Assembly (NCBI GenBank): GCA_963667535.2 | Contig: CAXXDU010000002.1 | Span: forward strand, 1,736,001 to 1,800,000 | DNA length: 64,000 nt | Direction: 5' to 3' | Origin: UBA5614 sp963667535 | GTDB lineage: Bacteria > Cloacimonadota > Cloacimonadia > Cloacimonadales > Cloacimonadaceae | Part shown: positions 37,301 to 44,947 of the stretch, piece by piece | Numbering within the stretch: the first letter of the stretch is position 1 | Layout: each line of letters opens with the position of its first letter | Program-made: the position numbers and the translations under genes | The notes under the pieces: model-generated | Databases searched by the model: none | What the model saw: the letters and a program-made list of their open reading frames with translations, nothing else | Told to the model about the DNA's origin: nothing

Positions 37301-40284
37301 TCAGGAGCTTTATTAATATCAAGGAATTCCGGCATAAACTCCAAATCCTGCCATGAAAAACCTGTTTTGTGGAACTTGAGGATATGATCATAGATAAAGG
37401 ATGTGTCTACTAAGAGTTTATCTCCAAAATCCTGTACAGAGGCATTAGATGGAAGCAATAGTGGTCCTACCAGGTAATTTGTAAACTCTATAACATATTG
37501 ATTATAATACCCAAAGCGTAAGTAAAGATTATTAGCGCTTCTACCGACCAACAACTCATTTTTCTTGATGTACGACAATTTTTCTACAGGAAAAGGCTCT
37601 ATAAATTCTTCGAACAAAGCTGATATTCTCTTGGGAGCGCCATTGCTCCGATATGCTAAATAAACAACAAAATGTTGCAGTACGCTGATAACCTTGTCAA
37701 GTTCTTTACCATGAAGATTCATATTCTCCTGCAAGTAACCTCTGTATTCTCTAACACAATAAAGCTTATATTTTGAAGATAAACCTTCTATTTTCCTACG
37801 GTTATTAATATAATCCCTGGGTATCAGAAACTGGCAAATGTATGATTCAGTCATGGTCGATATAGACTGCGGATTTCCATCAGATAAATCTTTATAGAAA
37901 CTTTCGATATTCAGGACATCGTGAAATATGCTTCTCAAAAAGAAGTCCCTGTCAGATACATCAGCTAATGAGGCATCATAGATTTCTTTGCCGGCGATAA
38001 AGAAGAACTTGGTTTCTGTAGTTGTAAAGAAGTGCTTAAGATTGGATAGAAGGTTGAAAATAGAATTCCTACGCTTTCTGGTCTGTTCGGCTATAGTTGT
38101 AAGCTGAGATTTTGAACTCAACTGTTCTGTCGTTTCTTCTTCAATTTCAGCTAAGGTTTGATTGGAAAATGCTTCTATCTTATCAATTTCGTCGATTAAT
38201 ATTAGGAAAAGCGGTAGTTTACCCTTGTCATGCTTGACTTTTATCAGGTGGAATATTTTGATTAATTCCTGTTCAATTTCTTTAGCAGATGGCAGTGGGT
38301 GGTCTACTTTTGTCTGTCTTAGCCTGAGTAAGCTTGTTATTCCTGAATACGATGGTACATCTGTGCCCCGGGAAGAAGAAAAGGAAGCATAAAGCCTGGT
38401 TTCCAGTTCCTGGATAGATTTATAAATCTTATCGAAGTATTTGAGTTTAATTTTTATGATTATTCTCACTAACCAGATTACGAAGAAAACCAATAGAATA
38501 TGCATAAACAAACTGTATCTAAATATTATGTAATAATAATTGTCGATTAGGTTAATGTACTGTAAGGGAATCGTTAATCTGTTCAAATAGTACTGCAATA
38601 CACTACTGGTATAAATATCTATTGAAGCAATCATTTTACAGCTTTCCAAACCCAGCCATTTAATAATGGGATAATGATAACTATTGCTTAGTACGCTCTT
38701 TGATTTATCTCCCTGAGAACTTAGTGATACTTTATAGTTTTGAGCTTGTTTATCAGATGGCTGAATTTCTACTTTTTCTTGATTACCTGAGTCAGTTTTG
38801 CTAATGTCAATCTTAAGAGGTTTTTTACTATTTATCAATGAACTTTTGACATCAATTATCATCGATAAAGAGTCGGGGTAGTTGTTTTTGTTTAGCTTTT
38901 GTTCCTCTTCGTAATTGCTATAATATATATTAAGTCTCTTTTGTAATTCCTGTTTGTTTTGAATATAGAAATTACTATATGATGTCCTGATGCTTTTATT
39001 TTCACGACTATTCATCTGCGAAGGGAATATCCCAACTAGTTCGTACTTGTTATAGAATTCATGGCGGAAATTTACAACAATTGGTAAACTGTATGTAATC
39101 AGAAATATAAGTATGTAAAACAGCCAGTGCATATTGTAATGCTTGCTGATTGTGTATTCCTTGATTTTTTCTTTAAGCCCTTTCGTAATCAGAACAAAGA
39201 TATCTCTTTCGCTGATTGTATCATATCCCACTGAGATATCGACCATATCGGTATTCTTCTTTTTGATATCGAAAATCTCTTGCCATAGTACTTTCCAGAA
39301 AGATACTATATCTTCAGATTCGTACTTTTTATCGTGTAATCTGTTATAGTAATATCCAAACCGAAGAATCAACAGCAATATGCTGATAAACAATACAGGA
39401 TATATTTGTACTAGCACTAAATCAACTATATCAATTACCTTGAAATGTAACATTGACAGAGCTGAGGAGAGCGTTAAAAAGTACATTGATAAAAGGAAAA
39501 ATACTACGTGGATATCTTTGACAGGTTTATACAAATTATACTTACTATAAGGATAGATAATAAAAATTAAAAACGGAAATGAAACAGCAAACAGCGCGTA
39601 TGATCCGAGATTAAAACGAGTCTGTGTATAAAAGATACTGCTCATGAATGGTATATTGGGGAAAATGATGGCTAGTAAATAAATCCCAATAAAGAAAATA
39701 TTCACATTTCCTAATAATGAAAAATTCCTTCCTAATGGCAGTATATTGTTGTTGCGAAAGCTTTTCGTAAACCGTTCTACAGAAAACAGCGTAAAAAGCA
39801 GAATGAAAAAGGTATAGGCTGTCATTGAAAAACTGATAAGCTTTCCCAGCGACAAAGTTTCCAGGGTGTTGTCAAAGGACTGGAAACAAGCCCTAACTGC
39901 TAAAATCAAGAATAGTATCAAAAGAATAATCGGGTATTTGGCAGCTAAACTCAGTCCTTCTTTATCAGATTTTGTCCTGGAGTAATCGCTGAATACAGAG
40001 CGGATGAAACTTGATTTGCCCATGCCTCTGATACCTGTAATCAGATAAGCTCCAGATGCAGTTTTTGTATTGTCAATTATCCGCTTTAGCTTTTCTGTAA
40101 GCTTCTTTCTTCCAATAAATCGCGTATCTTCATTTTCCGGGTTATAGGGGGAGTGATAATATTGATATTTGGGTAACTCAATATAGACATCCTGAATTCT
40201 CGATTGAAAATTATTCAGATTATCAGTATTTTGTTTTCCCCACTTTTTTTTACACCAATTCGTAAAACTATTTACAATTCGCAT
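34348..40284 (-). CDS. Giant KAP-like membrane P-loop NTPase with TPR-containing C-terminal half
   Basis: About 1978 residues. Numbering here is from GTG 40293, three residues longer. The N-terminal P-loop is GIRGMGKSS (Lys93). Eight hydrophobic helices follow at about 119-137, 153-172, 196-214, 229-247, 261-281, 290-311, 388-407 and 588-612, with a 180-residue polar loop between the last two. Walker B LFLILIDEIDKIE (Asp701, Glu702) comes only after them. FFFIAGKEIYD may be sensor 1, and NGAPKRISALFEEF resembles the NPR-type motif of KAP NTPases. TPR-like helices lie near 1150-1240 and a Cys cluster (CTVYTEPC, CYAC) near 1460. KAP NTPases carry membrane helices inside the P-loop domain, which this matches, though with an unusually large insert. 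AAGGTGG before ATG 40284 sets the start. The role is unknown; a membrane-associated signalling or defence ATPase is inference. Confidence 0.85.
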   Translation of the reverse strand: MRIVNSFTNWCKKKWGKQNTDNLNNFQSRIQDVYIELPKYQYYHSPYNPENEDTRFIGRKKLTEKLKRIIDNTKTASGAYLITGIRGMGKSSFIRSVFSDYSRTKSDKEGLSLAAKYPIILLILFLILAVRACFQSFDNTLETLSLGKLISFSMTAYTFFILLFTLFSVERFTKSFRNNNILPLGRNFSLLGNVNIFFIGIYLLAIIFPNIPFMSSIFYTQTRFNLGSYALFAVSFPFLIFIIYPYSKYNLYKPVKDIHVVFFLLSMYFLTLSSALSMLHFKVIDIVDLVLVQIYPVLFISILLLILRFGYYYNRLHDKKYESEDIVSFWKVLWQEIFDIKKKNTDMVDISVGYDTISERDIFVLITKGLKEKIKEYTISKHYNMHWLFYILIFLITYSLPIVVNFRHEFYNKYELVGIFPSQMNSRENKSIRTSYSNFYIQNKQELQKRLNIYYSNYEEEQKLNKNNYPDSLSMIIDVKSSLINSKKPLKIDISKTDSGNQEKVEIQPSDKQAQNYKVSLSSQGDKSKSVLSNSYHYPIIKWLGLESCKMIASIDIYTSSVLQYYLNRLTIPLQYINLIDNYYYIIFRYSLFMHILLVFFVIWLVRIIIKIKLKYFDKIYKSIQELETRLYASFSSSRGTDVPSYSGITSLLRLRQTKVDHPLPSAKEIEQELIKIFHLIKVKHDKGKLPLFLILIDEIDKIEAFSNQTLAEIEEETTEQLSSKSQLTTIAEQTRKRRNSIFNLLSNLKHFFTTTETKFFFIAGKEIYDASLADVSDRDFFLRSIFHDVLNIESFYKDLSDGNPQSISTMTESYICQFLIPRDYINNRRKIEGLSSKYKLYCVREYRGYLQENMNLHGKELDKVISVLQHFVVYLAYRSNGAPKRISALFEEFIEPFPVEKLSYIKKNELLVGRSANNLYLRFGYYNQYVIEFTNYLVGPLLLPSNASVQDFGDKLLVDTSFIYDHILKFHKTGFSWQDLEFMPEFLDINKAPELRDMMQRVLTSLQQSHMESIQNGIYNFVFNKRIVEEIRFLSKVSEKDAAAFNFTLDESFVMKRHHYQKLKILSNQRYLNTHTEMQIDNSEMFTHLLLGDLHFNDEEYEEALIQYRKAIQPIRFQTIPQHEITLFITFLKCMLKIGLTYEKMHNYDNALAYYEKACVDVVKFRNIDLKDLELIEVQIKKLKDDPNNTRLKRLVKRSDFLFDDIKTRLIHRVEHIKKGETHRLIIKPSQLDVCFIESIEDHEIELPLLSSYKNSKVIERSNNFWHLLIRTEFSPQKEELLSKIAVFENVRILIQPFIAKLHVLEKAYHGGLVLSDMNRVEKEFDFINKILRKREEQFIQSEFWKKIGDLIFFKNPDFIQSSLDVNGTIMLRDFKKTILYQNLRYFTPFRHKLNKMFLECTNPNAYPKCTVYTEPCLLSIQSCYACYIYMHNIDHLHRTYFEPDDLLGRTQSGSAKYKFLDTINKILNNMEQKRYERLTPVQWVDLAKNISALSDCYMSCCVKNLENDTLLSGIINRIWVSFTRLKDLQEAQHNQNNEVDKLNHPFHSIVLNEIFSQDNHNTPIIKAFIGYLTALLVFRRTGYYRYEADSIRKIVYLLYTFHGYDPSKQGIRLFFDALINLGIQECYHTYDSIHRSEINRKREFLLNQPIGSRKMVQINSISIYPEINELIAIFEGYKLKRYFVIMNRLKPYKMHYSYKMEMQCLFKHAIQEFQDFVNQIGPYAFANMMSIRALNLNFKSKFYSLIYQILCEKYNYDHDYKEEFEAQEKRRLEQVVDADDLEYLRSIDIIPINTLPGNNDNPVQLKDVLFTLIKEGLYCMEAIIKYLHIAGISYTTNHSCQASAYFHMGRWCKHIDEFIVLIDEDQKSKYLDPVKEKITIITHGYYYAKAKEHYKLALDVQQGGEAYQRIIRNMYFLNEDFNSDLFHFSHALERSILRQKETYNRFKSLRNLDQKSELYKKDNYLKERTSESNSMN

Positions 40285-40505
40285 AGTAACCACCTTTTAT
40301 GCCATGTCTATAGCGAAGAGCTGAAGATTTATTTTGGGAATTGAATATGGTTCCCAATCTGTTTAGTCTATCACTCATATTCATGCTCAGTTTTCATTCT
40401 AAAGATATACTGAACGTTGCTTCAGTAAAAGAATTATCACTATCTTTCAGGTTTAATAATTGCCTACAAATTACATAATCATTACTAATATTAAGAATAG
40501 TATTG

Positions 40506-40511
40506 TGTCAA
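40506..40511 (-). promoter_or_regulatory. Possible -35 box for the giant NTPase gene
   Basis: TTGACA on the minus strand, about 220 nt upstream of the ATG, in very AT-rich DNA. No good -10 at 17 nt (TTAGTA/TAGTAA), so the assignment is weak. Confidence 0.25.
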
Positions 40512-40584
40512 GAAAATTATTTTAATTAACTTCGGGCTATAATTAACTAAGTCCCCAATTCTGCATTTTCATAAACTAACCCTT

Positions 40585-40692
40585 CAAGTAATCAGTCTTA
40601 CTATCCTCCCGGAGGCCACCCGGGCCATGCTTACTAAAATCATTAAGCATCAAGTAAGTTAATAGTAAGATGATAGTAAGACTGATTACTTG
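40585..40692. repeat. Perfect 21-bp inverted repeat
   Basis: 40585-40605 and 40672-40692 are exact reverse complements (core AGTAATCAGTCTTACTATC), 66 nt apart. A nested ATGCTTA/TAAGCAT pair lies inside. Confidence 0.9.
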
Positions 40693-40717
40693 CCGGATAC
40701 TTGCAGCATAAGCCTTC

Positions 40718-40781
40718 GTCATTCCTGTCGCAGTAGAGCCCTTGTTGCCATCCGAAAAGGCAATGAGGCATCGGGAATCTT
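40718..40781 (+). repeat. Dispersed repeat, interrupted copy
   Basis: GTCATTCCTGTCG (40718-40730) and CATCGGGAATCTT (40769-40781) are the two halves of the 8341-type element, separated by about 38 bp that include TTGCC/GGCAA. Confidence 0.45.
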
Positions 40782-40798
40782 ACTTTCTAAACCCTCCC

Positions 40799-40825
40799 GT
40801 CATTCCCGGCTTGATCGGGAATCCA
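40799..40825 (+). repeat. Dispersed repeat, short palindromic copy
   Basis: ATTCCCG (40802-40808) and CGGGAAT (40816-40822) form a perfect 7-bp stem around GCTTGAT, within the same GTCATTCCCGGCTTG family. Confidence 0.6.
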
Positions 40826-40894
40826 GTACCTTATAAACGCGGAACGAAGTGCAGCAATACTATTCAACTCTTAATATTCATTTCTAAACCTGCT

Positions 40895-41010
40895 CTGCCC
40901 TTAAATTGTGTTCACCTGCTGTAGGGTAGACGCCCGGACTTTCCTTAGTTCACTAACTAAGGGTCTCGGTGGCAGCGTGCCTACAGCTAGCATAGACTCA
41001 ACAAGGGCAA
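40895..41010 (-). ncRNA. Structured RNA candidate with RNase P CR-I-like motif
   Basis: Three nested stems are visible. Outer: 40895-40902 with 41003-41010, 8 bp with one G-U only on the minus-strand transcript. Middle: GCTGTAGG/CCTACAGC (40918-40925 with 40980-40987). Inner: CCTTAGTT/AACTAAGG (40943-40950 with 40955-40962). On the minus strand the sequence after the inner hairpin is GGAAAGTCCGGGC (40932-40944), identical to the conserved 5' P4 strand of bacterial RNase P RNA, and CGCTGCC precedes it as in P2/P3 of rnpB. The 3' half of rnpB (ACAGAACCCGGCTTA region) is not found downstream, so this is either a truncated rnpB or a different RNA sharing the motif. Confidence 0.45.
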
Positions 41011-41030
41011 TTGTGGATTATCTTATGCAA

Positions 41031-41335
41031 GTAGTTCTGCATTTAGATGTTGTGCGAAAATGTTTAAGCGAATAGCTGGAGTTCAAAATTCCCTCGTCTT
41101 TTGAAATATAGAAAGCAATGTATCAGGGACTTTCGGACTTCAGCTAAAAACCTTTACAGATAACGCATTCCGAAGTCCGATTTGCCCAAACACAAAGATG
41201 TCTTCTAAAAGCTAAAAATGGCAAATTGAACTCCGGTAATGCTCTTCCTTTGGTATTTTCTCACAGCTTCTTCACTACGTCTGCGTTATTTATACAGATG
41301 TCAAATAATACAAAATCGCATAAATGCAGAACTAC
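41031..41335. repeat. Nested foldback element (MITE-like)
   Basis: Perfect 15-bp inverted ends GTAGTTCTGCATTTA (41031-41045 and 41321-41335) enclose GGAGTTCAA (41078-41086/41226-41234), which encloses TCGGACTTC (41133-41141/41172-41180). There is no coding capacity. Confidence 0.65.
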
Positions 41336-41448
41336 ATACTTATTATTCTTATTCTTTCTCTATCCTTACTTGCTTATTATCACTTGTTAACCCCCTGTAT
41401 ATACCTTAACTTACCAGAGGATTTTTCAAAGACTCTAAAGAGAATCTA

Positions 41449-41512
41449 CAGGAAGTCATCGGGGACTAAACTCTCTGCAAACTCCCTGCAGACTCCCTGA
41501 TGACTCCCTGCG
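41449..41512. repeat. 11-bp tandem repeats with inverted arm
   Basis: Four units of consensus ACTCCCTGCAG (41470-41512, the last one base short). The left arm 41449-41465 is the reverse complement of 41494-41510 at 15 of 17 positions. Confidence 0.8.
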
Positions 41513-41619
41513 TCAAACACAACACATATAGAGAACATAAGAGCAAGAAAAGGGATTTTAGGCATATATTATTTGCTCGTTTTTAACGGTGTTTTGCTAA
41601 TCCGTTTGGTTTTATGATA

Positions 41620-41734
41620 GTCGTAGGGACATGCCTTGTGTTTGTCCGTAATTGTTGATATGATATTTTAATATTGCTGTTTAGCGGTATGGTTGTAATT
41701 CTTATCGGACAAGCACAAGGCATGTCCCTACGAC
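41620..41734. repeat. 29-bp inverted repeat
   Basis: 41620-41648 and 41706-41734 are reverse complements with one mismatch (core GTAGGGACATGCCTTGTG), separated by 57 AT-rich bases. Confidence 0.9.
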
Positions 41735-41963
41735 CTTTGTTCACCTGAGGCAGGTAACCTACAACCGTAGGATATGTTCCTCACATGTTCAAACATATTT
41801 AGCAAGCAAGCGTCAGCATTCCTGGTCACCTGAAGCAGTTAAATGAAAGTAGGATGAGCTGAGAAATCATATTTGCGTTGACAGAATAGAAAAGTGCCAT
41901 TTTAAGGAACAAAATTATTATTATTGTATGCAAACTATAAATAAATAGATTAGAGGAGAGCCC

Positions 41964-43310
41964 ATGCCGTATATTTCTACGACTGAACAAGAAAGACAGC
42001 AGATGTTACAGGCAATTGGTGTTAAAAGTTTTGATGAGCTTATCTCTGCCATTCCCGAAAAGCTGAGATTAAAGACACCACTTCAGCTTGAACCTGCAGT
42101 ATCTGAACTGGAGATTTTACGCAATATCAGCGAAAAGACCTGCCGCAATTTGTGTGTTGGCAATGCCAATTCGTTTTTAGGAGCAGGCATTTATGACCAT
42201 TTTATACCTGCTGCTGTGGAAGCAATTATCAGCAGACCTGAGTTTATGACAGCTTATACTCCTTATCAGGCTGAAGTGAGTCAGGGAACTTTGCAGTATA
42301 TTTTTGAATATCAGACCATGATCTGTGAACTTACTGGCATGGAGATAGCCAATGCCAGCATGTATGATGGTGCCAGCGCTGCTGCGGAGGCAATTCTGAT
42401 GGCAGTACGTAAAAACCGTCTGATGAAAGCTGTGTTATCCGGCACATTACATCCTGAATTCCTGAAAGTAATCAAATGCTATACAGAGGGGATTGGGGTT
42501 GAGCTTGTGATTGTACCGGCAAAAGATGGCATAACCGACCTGAATGCTTTAAAAGCAGCAGTTGATGATAAGACATCCTGCGTAGTAATCCAGACTCCCA
42601 ATTTCTATGGTAATCTGGAAGAGGTTTTTGAGATTGATGCTATCGTGCATGCTCAGGAAAAGTGTCTTCTGGTTGCGGCTGTGGACCCCATAAGTCTGGC
42701 AATATTCAATGCTCCTTCTGAATACCATGCTGATATCGTGGTGGGTGAGGGACAGGCTTTGGGTAATAGCTTGAATATGGGTGGACCTTTGTTTGGTTTC
42801 TTTGCCAGTAAACTGGACATGGCACGTTCCATGCCGGGACGTATCGTGGGAGCAACGCTTGATGTAGAAGGCAAAAAGGCTTATGTGTTAACCTTACAGG
42901 CAAGAGAACAGCACATCCGCAGGGACAAAGCGACCAGTAATATCTGTTCCAATGAATCATTATGCGCATTGGCAGCTACGGTTTATATGAGTCTGATGGG
43001 AAAAAGAGGACTACAGGAAGTTGCTATGCATTCAGTGCGTAAGGCGCATTATCTGGCAATGGAATTAATCAAGCTACCGGGCTTTAGCATGGCATATCCC
43101 GAAACTCCCTTCTTTAAGGAATTCGTGATAAATACTCCGATACCCGCTAAGGATATTATTGCTATAATGCTGAGCAAAGCCATCTATCCGGGATTGGATA
43201 TGGCACAATATGGCAATTCCAATCAACTTATGATTGCAGTTACCGAAAAAAAGAGCCTTACTGACCTGGATGATTTGGTCAAATCTCTGAAGGAGGTCTG
43301 CCATGTCTAA
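41964..43310 (+). CDS. gcvPA: Glycine dehydrogenase (decarboxylating) subunit 1
   Basis: N-terminal half of the split P protein of the glycine cleavage system; with subunit 2 it decarboxylates glycine and passes the aminomethyl group to GcvH. 448 residues, the normal size. It starts PYISTTEQERQQMLQAIG, and contains FLGAGIYDHFIPAAV, TAYTPYQAEVSQGTLQ and MYDGASAAAEA, all typical of GcvPA. GAGGAG precedes the ATG. A TTGACA at 41878-41883 could be its -35 but lacks a good -10. It overlaps gcvPB by 8 bp. gcvT and gcvH are not in the window. Confidence 0.96.
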   Translation: MPYISTTEQERQQMLQAIGVKSFDELISAIPEKLRLKTPLQLEPAVSELEILRNISEKTCRNLCVGNANSFLGAGIYDHFIPAAVEAIISRPEFMTAYTPYQAEVSQGTLQYIFEYQTMICELTGMEIANASMYDGASAAAEAILMAVRKNRLMKAVLSGTLHPEFLKVIKCYTEGIGVELVIVPAKDGITDLNALKAAVDDKTSCVVIQTPNFYGNLEEVFEIDAIVHAQEKCLLVAAVDPISLAIFNAPSEYHADIVVGEGQALGNSLNMGGPLFGFFASKLDMARSMPGRIVGATLDVEGKKAYVLTLQAREQHIRRDKATSNICSNESLCALAATVYMSLMGKRGLQEVAMHSVRKAHYLAMELIKLPGFSMAYPETPFFKEFVINTPIPAKDIIAIMLSKAIYPGLDMAQYGNSNQLMIAVTEKKSLTDLDDLVKSLKEVCHV

Positions 43311-44760
43311 AACAATATTTGAGATTAGCAGTCCGGGCCGTAAAGGTTATACACTTCCCAAATGTGATTTACCCGATTCGTTTAATGCAACTATACCTGA
43401 ATGTTATAAGAAGTTTATGCGTAAAGAGGCTGCACGTTTACCTGAATGCAGCGAACTTGATGTGATGAGACACTTTATCGAGTTAAGTCATAAGAACCAC
43501 TTTATTGAAAAAGGACTGTATCCGCTTGGCTCCTGCACTATGAAGTATAATCCCAAATTACATGAGACTATTGCCCGGCATACGTGCTTTGCCAATATTC
43601 ATCCTTATCAGCCGTGTGAAACGGTGCAAGGTGCTTTGGAGATTATGTATGAGCTTCAGAAAGACCTGTGTGAGATTTCCGGAATGGCACAGGTGACTTT
43701 ACAACCTGTGGCAGGGGCTCATGGGGAATTTACAGGTCTGAAGGTGATTCATGCTTATCATCTGGCAAAAGGTAATCATCACAAGAACAAGATAATTATG
43801 CCGGACAGCGCTCATGGTACTAATCCGGCCAGTTGTACATTAGCAGGATTTGAAGTAATAGAACTGAAGTCTAAAGAAGATGGCAGAGTTGATACAGAAC
43901 ATCTGAAGCAGATTGTAAATGAAGAGACAGCCGGATTTATGCTGACCAATCCCAATACCCTGGGTTTATTTGAATCGCAGGTGGAAGAAATTGCAGCTAT
44001 CATTCATGGTGTGGATGGTCTGATGTATATGGATGGAGCCAATCTTAATGCGCTTTTGGGCATAGTCAAACCTGGTAAAATTGGTTTTGATGTGATGCAC
44101 TTTAATCTGCATAAAACATTTGCCACTCCTCATGGTGGTGGCGGACCGGGCAGCGGACCTGTAGGCGTAGTAGAGAAACTGGTTCCTTTCTTACCTGTTC
44201 CTTTGATTGGCAAGAAAGACAATGGTTATTACTTCGACTATAGCCATGAGCAGACTGCAATTAACAAAGTTCATACTTACTATGGTAATTTTGCTGTCAT
44301 GCTCAGAGCGTATGTATATATCAAAATGCTTGGAGCAGAGGGCTTGAGACGTGTTTCAGAAAATGCAGTTATCAATGCCAATTATCTGAAACATAAGCTT
44401 GCTCCGTATTTCCATATTGAACACATGGAGCATTGCATGCACGAATTTGTGGCTGATGGTACAAAGCAGAAAAGGGATAAAGGTGTTTCGACACTTGATA
44501 TAGCCAAGCGACTTTTGGATAAAGGTTATCACGCTCCGACTATCTACTTCCCGTTGATTATCCATGAAGCTATGATGTTTGAACCCACAGAAACAGAAAG
44601 TTTACAAAGCCTGGATGCCTTTGCTGAGGCTATGATTGAAATAGCAAAAGAAGCAGAATCAAATCCTGAACTTTTACACGAAGCTCCGCTCACAACTCCT
44701 GTGCGCAGAGCTGATGATGTGAGAGCAGTGAAGCAGCTTGAAATTAAGTATATAATTTAA
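43303..44760 (+). CDS. gcvPB: Glycine dehydrogenase (decarboxylating) subunit 2
   Basis: PLP-bearing half of the split P protein. 485 residues. The Schiff-base lysine is Lys271 in HFNLHKTFATPHGGGGPG, followed by the glycine-rich loop; PLGSCTMKYNP and DSAHGTNPAS are present. The start overlaps the end of gcvPA, with AGGAGG inside that gene as ribosome site, which ensures equal expression of the two subunits. A strong terminator follows. Confidence 0.97.
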   Translation: MSKTIFEISSPGRKGYTLPKCDLPDSFNATIPECYKKFMRKEAARLPECSELDVMRHFIELSHKNHFIEKGLYPLGSCTMKYNPKLHETIARHTCFANIHPYQPCETVQGALEIMYELQKDLCEISGMAQVTLQPVAGAHGEFTGLKVIHAYHLAKGNHHKNKIIMPDSAHGTNPASCTLAGFEVIELKSKEDGRVDTEHLKQIVNEETAGFMLTNPNTLGLFESQVEEIAAIIHGVDGLMYMDGANLNALLGIVKPGKIGFDVMHFNLHKTFATPHGGGGPGSGPVGVVEKLVPFLPVPLIGKKDNGYYFDYSHEQTAINKVHTYYGNFAVMLRAYVYIKMLGAEGLRRVSENAVINANYLKHKLAPYFHIEHMEHCMHEFVADGTKQKRDKGVSTLDIAKRLLDKGYHAPTIYFPLIIHEAMMFEPTETESLQSLDAFAEAMIEIAKEAESNPELLHEAPLTTPVRRADDVRAVKQLEIKYII

Positions 44761-44780
44761 AAAAAACCGACATTTATCAG

Positions 44781-44815
44781 AAAAGACTGTTGCAATCGTG
44801 ACAGTCTTTTTCTTT
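44781..44815 (+). terminator. Rho-independent terminator after gcvPB
   Basis: Perfect 10-bp stem AAAAGACTGT/ACAGTCTTTT (44781-44790 with 44801-44810), 10-nt loop, T-rich tail. Confidence 0.9.
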
Positions 44816-44947
44816 ATCATCTATACTTTACACTCAAAGCAAGGTAATCCCGTCAGATAATTATGTTGACTTGTAAATACAGATAAATAAATTGCATTCA
44901 ATATAGATAGAAGTTTTTTTATTTAGCAATAAAGATTAGGAGAATCA

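Larger units (their letters stand above)
40285..41963. other. 1.7-kb non-coding, repeat-rich region
   Basis: No credible protein gene; the only frame of note (60 codons at 40742) runs through repeats. It contains, from left to right, a 21-bp inverted repeat, two copies of the dispersed GTCATT...CGGGAAT element, a structured RNA candidate on the minus strand, a nested foldback (41031-41335), an 11-bp tandem array with an inverted arm, and a 29-bp inverted repeat. No tRNA or CRISPR array is visible. Confidence 0.7.

Noticed and set aside
40742..40924. 60-codon frame in the non-coding block
   Set aside because: It lies over the dispersed GTCATT repeats and the RNA candidate and has no ribosome site.
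41070..41100. GAGTTCAAAATTCC as a tRNA T-arm
   Set aside because: The stem does not pair properly and no acceptor or anticodon arm can be drawn around it.
41470..41512. Tandem 11-bp units as a CRISPR array
   Set aside because: The units abut without spacers and are too short for CRISPR repeats; no cas genes are nearby.
41878..41906. TTGACA plus TTTAAG as the gcvPA promoter
   Set aside because: The -35 is perfect but the -10 at 17 nt matches only three of six positions; noted in the gene entry instead of being called.
42706..42969. 87-codon antisense frame within gcvPA
   Set aside because: Shadow of the strongly coding plus strand.
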